A stretch of DNA of 64,000 nucleotides from assembly GCA_934045905.1 (NCBI GenBank), contig OW203769.1, positions 13,237,705 to 13,301,704 of the forward strand, given 5' to 3'. The stretch comes from Leuctra nigra (Eukaryota > Arthropoda > Insecta > Plecoptera > Leuctridae). Of the stretch, positions 57,595 through 64,000 are shown in pieces. The translations under genes and the position numbers were made by a program. Position 1 is the stretch's first letter; each line of letters opens with the position of its first letter. The notes below the pieces were generated by a model. The model worked only from the letters and a program-made list of their open reading frames with translations. It was not told the origin of the DNA and did no database searches.

Positions 57595-59956
57595 TAGTGG
57601 AGCGGTCGCTCCACCCAGCCAAGTCGTACTATACACTCACAGTCACTCAACATACCGTAAATGCCTAATAAACTGAGGAGCAGACCAAACACTTTTACTG
57701 TAAGCAACAACATGGCATTTTCGGCCTACTGGATCTCAAAATTGGTAAATCTCACATTGTTGCGAAATATCTTAATTTCGAGCTATGGCCCACCCCACTA
57801 CATATACCAAATTTGGGAACAATAGGTTATGCCATTTGCGCGCTAGAGGACCGAGAAAACAGTGAAATTACACCACTTTCTGATTCTGAAGATGATGATG
57901 ATTCTGATGATATCACGAAACGTCGCTATCACCGCCACAGCCTAAACGGCTGAACCGATCGACCTGAAATTTTTACCACATGTGCACTTTTGGCGTCTGA
58001 GGTGCCTTTTTATAAAACCAACCGGAAGCCGCCATTTTGAAACCGGAAGTGACGTCATAACTCAAAAACGTCTGGACCGATTAGAACGAAATTAGCGCCA
58101 TTCGATTTAGATGGTCATCTATATGAAGTATCAATAAAAAAAATATTATTTTCTTATTTTCTAAACCGGAAGTGACGTCATAAATACGCAATATTTAACT
58201 TATTTCAACAAATTATACTTAAAATACGTACATAATTAACTTACATTGTAACATAGACAATACAATTTATATATTCAAGGTAGCAGTGTTCTCGGCCGCC
58301 ATTCCTGAAACCGGAAGTGACGTCATATATCTAAAACGCCTGTACCGATTGCAACTGAACTAGCTCCTGCGTATTCATTCTGCTATTTATTTGAAAAATC
58401 AATTGTGAAAAATGAATAAATAAATTAATGGTACCGGAAATGGCGGCAGGAACCACTAAATGAAACCGGAAGTGACGTCATATATTACAAACGGCATTAC
58501 CGATTTTACGGAAATATAGGGATTAGGAATTCAGATGGTCGTTCATGAAGGTATCAACTAGATAAAACTAGATTGTTTTCTTATTACCTATACCGGAATT
58601 CGGCCGCTATTTCAAAACCGGAAGTGACGTCATGTATCGAAAACGGCTGGATCGATTATAACGAAACTTAAGCTATTCTTCTTGGATAATCATTTTCATC
58701 TTATACCAAACGCAACTTTTCATAGTAACCAAATCGGTTGAGGCGTATTTTTTTAAAGAAATTAGTCCCTGCTCGGACATGTGCTACAAGCTGTATGAAT
58801 AAACTAACAAAAGAAGTGATATCCCAGAAAAAACACTCCGTGTAAAAATACCAGCCAAGTCTCTTTAACTATAAAAAAAAATAGAAGAAATCTAAAAATT
58901 CAGCACTGAAAAGGAGTGATATCAAAAAAGGAGCCAAGTCAACGAATTTTCCAAATTTTAATCGTACCATTGAAATAAAAATATCAACCCCCGAGAAATA
59001 CTTAAAAAAAGGACTTGGCGCATCGTTTTTTTAAAGACATTTTTCTATTCTTAAGCTTATGCCACTCACATACTACGTAGTTCAGAAATGCCTAGAAAAA
59101 TTGGGACAAAACTTTCAAATTAAATATTGAACATTCTGTAAAATATTTTAAATTTAAATATAAGTACGCAAAGAAACATAGCATTGTCTTACAAGCAATA
59201 AATACAGAACAGTTGTGTTTGTGATTGGTAGGTACCTATAGTTTTGTGGGTACATCAACATACCTACTACAGCATTATACTTTGAACCTTCTCGCCGTGT
59301 AATTAATTGCTATTAATTAACATTTTATACCAAAAAAATTCATAAATTACATAACGTATTACTTTAGATAAAAATCTAGTCAGTAATTATTTGAGCAGCA
59401 TGGCTCAGTGCACTAGTCACTTATACAAATCTCATTGACGGCCTTCTTGTAATGAGCGCTTTCGCTATTTCCCTCAGTCACGATATTGAGAAGTATGATT
59501 GATTAATATGACCCTAGAAATAGTGGCAATAACGAATAGACTAGGCCGCTTCCGTTTATTCGTTATTCGTTTATCCGTTTATTTCCTCTGAATATTGACA
59601 AAATACCAAAACTGCCAGTAGGTAAGAGTACTAGTTTTATTAAAACGTAGTATGATTCGTCGATAATGAATGTGATATACTCAGGAAAATATACTTGTAG
59701 AGTTCTTCCTATACTTTTAGGATAGAAAAGTGTCTTTAAAAAAACGATGCGCCAAGTCCTTTTTTTAAGTATTTCTCGGGGGTTGATATTTTTATTTCAA
59801 TGGTACGATTAAAATTTGGAAAATTCGTTGACTTGGCTCCTTTTTTGATATCACTCCTTTTCAGTGCTGAATTTTTAGATTTCTTCTATTTTTTTTTTAT
59901 AGTTAAAGAGACTTGGCTGGTATTTTTACACGGAGTGTTTTTTCTGGGATTCTTAC
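57595..59956. mobile_element. Large TIR/foldback element, inverse copy of 13241-14790
   Basis: It starts 'gtggagcggtcgctccaccc', runs through 'cattgttgcgaaatatctta' and 'gattctgatgatatcac', then a zone with five spaced ACCGGAAGTGACGTCAT motifs. It ends with inverted arms of about 220 bp (58820-59045 and 59725-59950: 'acactccgtgtaaaaatacc', 'aaaaacgatgcgccaagtcc') around a spacer of about 680 bp. No transposase found. Confidence 0.75.
58041..58634. repeat. Five spaced ACCGGAAGTGACGTCAT motifs
   Basis: The 17-mer occurs at about 58041, 58164, 58309, 58464 and 58617, each followed by a related 'aaacg.ctg.accgatt..aacgaa' stretch, so the region is a degenerate tandem repeat of 125-155 bp. The motif joins an ETS-type core (CCGGAAGT) to a CRE (TGACGTCA). 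Confidence 0.85.
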
Positions 59957-60121
59957 TTCTCTATCAAAGATAACGATTAGTAGTGGAACAATTGATGTAG
60001 GTAAGTAATGAAGTTCAATATTTGGTTGAATGTTCGATAAAAGATTTTCTATTCATTGTTGGCATTCTTTTGAAATTTGCAAGTATTGCTTTTGTAGCAA
60101 TAGTTGGTGGAGCTAAAGTGA

Positions 60122-60297
60122 CCCGCAGTCGATCTGTGGATTGGGATTTTCTTGAAAAAGAGGTATTTTACGAACCCCTTAGCGAGCTCAACCCAAGAGA
60201 AGGCTCGGCATGAACAATGGGGCATGGTGCGCACGCAGGTAAAGTAGGGGACGGAAAAGTAAAAAGACCTTTTTCCAATCCACAGATCGACTGCGGA
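60122..60297. repeat. 23-bp inverted repeat
   Basis: 'ccgcagtcgatctgtggatt' followed by 'ggga' and 'tccaatccacagatcgactg' followed by 'cgg' are inverted about 130 bp apart. The short open frames here span the repeat and do not look like genes. Confidence 0.8.
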
Positions 60298-60510
60298 TGA
60301 CTTTAGACAATTCACTTCGAACGACAGTAGATCTAAGGGAATCCATTATAATAGTGCACGAAGAAGATGGTAAAGAACATACCTAATAATAAGTGAAATA
60401 TAACATTGTTGTACAGCAATCTCCAAGGATTTGCTCACAAAAACAAACTCAGGAAGTAAAAACCTAAATTGTCAGTGATTGGTTATGTCAAGACCAACGT
60501 GAAGAACAAA

Positions 60511-63500
60511 ATGAGCGCCAAAGTCAGGTATGTGAATCAATCGAAGTTGACATAAAGATACCAAACTGTTCGATTTCTTTATAAGATTAATAAATGTTTA
60601 CAAGGATGTGTTTACTTGACACTAACTTCAAATTTGATATCTCCCAGCATGTCAAAAACGTCCCGCGTCTATAAATCTCGTCTCTAGATTTCGCAATAAC
60701 CGCTCTATCGTATAAATCGTGTTTTCTGTTTCGCTAATCTCTCGCACTCGTGTGTCACTTAGCGACAAGGGCGTATTCAGGGGGGGGGGGGGGGGCAGGG
60801 GGTTAAGGCCGCCCCCCCCCCCCCCCACGAAATCAGGGTTTAATCTAAAAATAATAAGCACATTTAAAATAATATGTGAAAAAAACACGAAAAAATAGAT
60901 GGATCATGTCAAAAACCTTCCAAAATGGTTAGAATTTAGTTAAAATTCCAAAAAAATTCCGGGGCTATTCACCCCGGACATGCATCCGTAACAGTTCAAT
61001 AAATTTACCTATTCTTAAATCTCTTAGACCAATTTTTGGATATTTTTAAAATTATAAATCCCCAAAATAGCTACGTACGCAACAAGGAATTTCACAAGGA
61101 ATGTTCAACAGCGAAAATTCTATTATCTTTTGAGAATTCCTATTTTCCACATTAATTTTGGCTAGTTTTCTGGCACTACCTTTTCCTCACCTCATAACAA
61201 TAGAGGACCAAAGAAAATCCACATTTCTGAGGAATATACAACGTTTTATTGGCGTTTGCATTTTGGCATTTGCCCTCAGGCGCTGAAAGGTCCTTGTAGA
61301 GCGTTGTATACACTGCGATTCAAAATTGCACCTAAAAGAATGACCTTGATCAAAAAGTTTATCGGGGGCTGTGTTTCCACTGTGCCTTCAAAAATATTAC
61401 TTTTGTCCGCCCCCCCCCCCCCCCCCCCCCCCCTCGAAATTTCATCCTGATACGCCCTTGCTTAGCGACATCTGTGTCGTGGATAGGAACTACGCCCTGG
61501 TATCGTATGAAAACAAATCCATGTTCAATATGAATTGCCATGGTAACGTCTGTAACGTCCATGAAGTCCAATAAGTAACCTAGGGTACACGAAAAAAACA
61601 ATGCAAAGGCAATTTTTTACAATTCGTTGAGATAAACGCTTATGAAAAGCGAGAGTACAATAATGACAACCCGTGTTTAATTGTTTAATTTAAAGGAATT
61701 GAGTTAATAGTTCCTACACCCTGAATTAGACCTGAATTATCACGTGTTGCTTTTATTTATTGATTTTTCCAAAGCATTCGATACGTTACACCTGGGTAAA
61801 TTAGTGAGTGCTTTGGAATTTATTGGAATAGGGAAGTCTCATGAAATTTTATTCTAATAAATTTGTATAAATAAACACAAATAATAATGACAAATACACT
61901 AATTACCTATGAAATCTTAAATTTTCATTCATAAAAATCGAGTTCAAATATCATAGGATTTTTGGCGGGAAAAACGGCCTGTAACAAGAATCAGAACTGT
62001 GATGTCATTTCCAAGTCATTAACATTGTGTTGACATGGGGATTCCCTTGTTGCCATGGCAATATAGCAAACTGTGATGTCATTGCCAATTTTCCTGTTTT
62101 TAAATGAGAGGAGATCTATCAAACTTTGTAAATTAATTACATGAGAACTATTCGTCCAACAACAAAAATAATACCACATCTGTGTTCAGCAACATCTCAA
62201 CTTTCATAAAATAAATATTATTCTGAATTCAAATCTTCACGAGACTTCCCTATTAGAGGCCCCTTATTATTTTGGTTTATAAATTATTTTGAAAATAGGA
62301 AAATTATTGTGAAAGTTGGTGAGTTTTTCAGTTTTCCCAAATTAATTACCTCTGGTGTGCCTCAGGGCAGTATTTTAGGACCTATTTTATATTTAATCTA
62401 TGTCAATTTTTTATTCACTAACTTATCTAACTGTGAAACTTATCTCTATGCTGATGATACGGTAATTGTCTCCTCTCATAAAAATTTGAATGCGGCAGTT
62501 TTTCATTTACAATCTGCTTTTACTAATGTTTTGAAATGTACCCATGATAAAAATCTTGTTATTAACGCCAATAAAACTAAAATTGTACATGTATGTTCAC
62601 CCCACATTAGAGAAAGGATCTTGATGTTAGAATTTTATTTCATTCATACGATTGTCTTCATGGCCTCTGTCAAGGCAATGCATGTATTGGTTGTTCGCAA
62701 CAAATTGAATCTGTATCGAGTTGTGTGTATTTGGGTGTTACCGTTGATAGCAGCTTTTCTTGGAGACCGCACATAAATGTTATTTGTAATAAGTAAAGAT
62801 TATGTGCTTAAAGGCTGTACATTTAAAAAAAATATCTTTCGTTCAATATGTTACGGTCGGTGTATTTAGCCTTGGGTGAATAAATTGTAAATTACGGCAT
62901 CTTGGCGTGGGGTAATGCTTCTTACACTCATATTCATCAAATAACCATTATTCAGAACAAAATTATAAAATCCATATTACCACCTAATATCAAGTACAGC
63001 TTTAGCTCCGATTATGATAAAATGTATAAATATTGTAATGTTTTACAGGTTACTGATTTGTTTTTTTTTAAATTTATTGTTAAATATTATTTTTCTGAAA
63101 CTTTCAAGCATGTAAATTCTCACGATTTTAATACTCGACACTGTTTGCTTGGTAATTATTTGATTCCACATTGTACGAATAAGTATGGCAGACGTTCTAT
63201 TAAATTTCAAACACCTTACATTTTCAATACTATCCCTTCCAATCTAAGACAATTAAATAAGTACAAAGAAGTTAAAGATCTCATCAAGAATTGGCTCATT
63301 GATGAGAGGTTTAATTAATAATTAACTTTGTAGCTTCAACAAATCCAACTAGATTCAACTAGATTCTAGATTCAATTAGATTGATTCTAGTAGTTATTTG
63401 GTATAAGAAACTTTGATCTTGTATTTCCTTTACTTAGGTCCAATATCTTCATTTTATGTCATGCCTATAGCTTATTGCTGTTTTCCTGTGTTTTGAAAGA

Positions 63501-63971
63501 TTTGTGTACAATTTTTTGCTATGATTGATTTAGTGTGTAAATTATTATTGATTTAATCCACAGATAAGTCCCTGTTAGGGATTTAGTGGAAGAGTGTAAC
63601 TTTGTATTATTTTCGTGTGCTAATAAAAAGTAAGTTCAATGAAACCACTTATACAAACCACTACCAGGATGTTTTTTCTACATTTCCTTGTCGTCTCTTA
63701 TCAGTTGCTACGGCGTCACTACTATTTAAATTGTGCAGTGATACCGTATCAAGTGAAACGAGACGACAAGCTAATTCAGAAAAGACCTCCAGATGAATAC
63801 TTATCTCATTTTCTCCAAAAACTGACTTGTAACGTTCTGCCCGTGTATCCTCTAACACCAGTAATCGTGGCGAAGAACAGAAGGGGAAAGAAGGTCACAG
63901 CTGCCGCTGCTCTCATCCAGAAGCGCCACCTGCAAAGTCAACTAGCCCACCACCTGGACCACCTGGACTGA
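60511..63971 (+). CDS. Possible small two-exon gene, product unknown
   Basis: An ATG in a good context (aacaaaATGA) begins a 17-bp exon (MSAKV) ending at the donor 'ag|gtatgt' (60528). An acceptor 'ccactaccag' at 63667 gives phase-compatible joining to a frame open from 63668 to the TGA at 63969. Exon 2 reads MFFLHFLVVSYQLL (hydrophobic, possible membrane or targeting segment), then basic segments VKRDDKLIQKRPPDEYLSHF, LPVYPLTPVIVAKNRRGKK and ending LAHHLDHLD. Total about 106 residues. Codon use in 63740-63970 looks genuine. The intron would hold the MITE and the retrotransposon below. The exon pairing is inference; the second exon alone is more secure. I do not recognise the family. Confidence 0.35.
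60766..61460. mobile_element. hAT-like C-tract MITE, 695 bp, perfect 8-bp TSD
   Basis: CAAGGGCGTATTCAGG at the left and 'tcctgatacgcccttg' at the right, flanked by CTTAGCGA (60758-60765 and 61461-61468). It has the G and C tracts and 'aataagcacatttaaaat' of the 34355 copy plus about 300 bp of extra internal sequence. Confidence 0.85.
61744..63318 (+). pseudogene. Decayed non-LTR retrotransposon reverse transcriptase
   Basis: RT motifs are present in order: LLLFIDFSKAFDTLH at 61747-61791 (motif A), SGVPQGSILGPILY at about 62351-62392 (motif B) and YADDT at 62447-62461 (catalytic motif C), then NANKTKIVHV. After frame breaks, YGILAWGN at about 62897 and a C-terminal region to 63318 with IIQNKIIKSIL, DFNTRHC, IFNTIPSNLR and VKDLIKNWL follow. 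The order fits jockey/CR1-like elements. A MITE at 61831-62250 splits motif A from B, and several frameshifts break the rest, so it is inactive. The 5' part (endonuclease) is missing, as is usual for truncated copies. Confidence 0.85.
61831..62250. mobile_element. TA-flanked MITE nested in the retrotransposon
   Basis: 'atagggaagtctc' at 61828 is inverted as 'gagacttccctat' ending at 62253. The next bases ('atgaaattttattct' / 'ataatattctgaattc') also pair partly. The TA target and 420-bp length fit a Tc1/mariner-type MITE. Confidence 0.8.
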
Positions 63972-64000
63972 AAGCACAAGCACCTGGCTCTCCACTTCGA

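Noticed and set aside
60049..60315. Minus-strand 88-codon open frame
   Set aside because: It spans a 23-bp inverted repeat and lacks splice or domain support.

Overview
This is a 64 kb piece of an AT-rich eukaryotic genome, almost certainly an arthropod and probably an insect. The evidence is GT-AG introns, a secreted serpin, dispersed tRNA-derived SINEs, hAT-like and TA-flanked transposon relics, non-LTR retrotransposon fragments and many foldback elements. The order cannot be fixed from sequence alone. There is no prokaryotic or viral operon, no rRNA gene, no convincing functional tRNA and no CRISPR array.

Layout. Positions 1-24,000 are nearly gene-free: a broken relic of a repetitive Cys-rich protein family at the left edge, then SINEs, MITEs, foldbacks, AAATCTT repeats and a GC-rich minisatellite at 15.8-16.5 kb. 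A five-exon secreted inhibitory-type serpin lies at 24.0-30.85 kb on the plus strand. Its GC-rich exons sit as islands among transposon-filled introns, and its 3' end is tandemly duplicated. The most interesting locus is at 35.3-42.35 kb (plus): a large NLR-type gene. I assemble it as four exons encoding a 2A-like ribosome-skipping peptide, a coiled coil, a PD-(D/E)XK-nuclease-like module, a NACHT NTPase and roughly 18-20 ankyrin repeats. One extra T in a six-T run separates the NACHT half from the ankyrin half. At 49.15-52.1 kb (plus) there is a three-exon secreted, very acidic repeat protein with a TATA box. At 54.08-56.2 kb (minus) lie the last two visible exons of a coiled-coil protein. 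Its upstream exon boundary runs straight into a minisatellite that repeats the splice acceptor, and its splice donor is duplicated around an insertion. At the right edge there is a possible small two-exon gene (60.5-63.97 kb), with a decayed non-LTR retrotransposon and nested MITEs in its presumed intron.

How they fit together. The genes do not form an operon-like unit. The NLR-like gene has the layout effector domain, STAND NTPase, repeat sensor, the same general layout as animal NLRs and bacterial Avs-type antiviral STAND proteins, so I infer an intracellular sensor or immune role. The serpin is probably an extracellular protease inhibitor. The acidic protein and the coiled-coil protein have no function I can name. 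The rest is dominated by mobile and foldback DNA, several families being present in two or more copies in opposite orientations.
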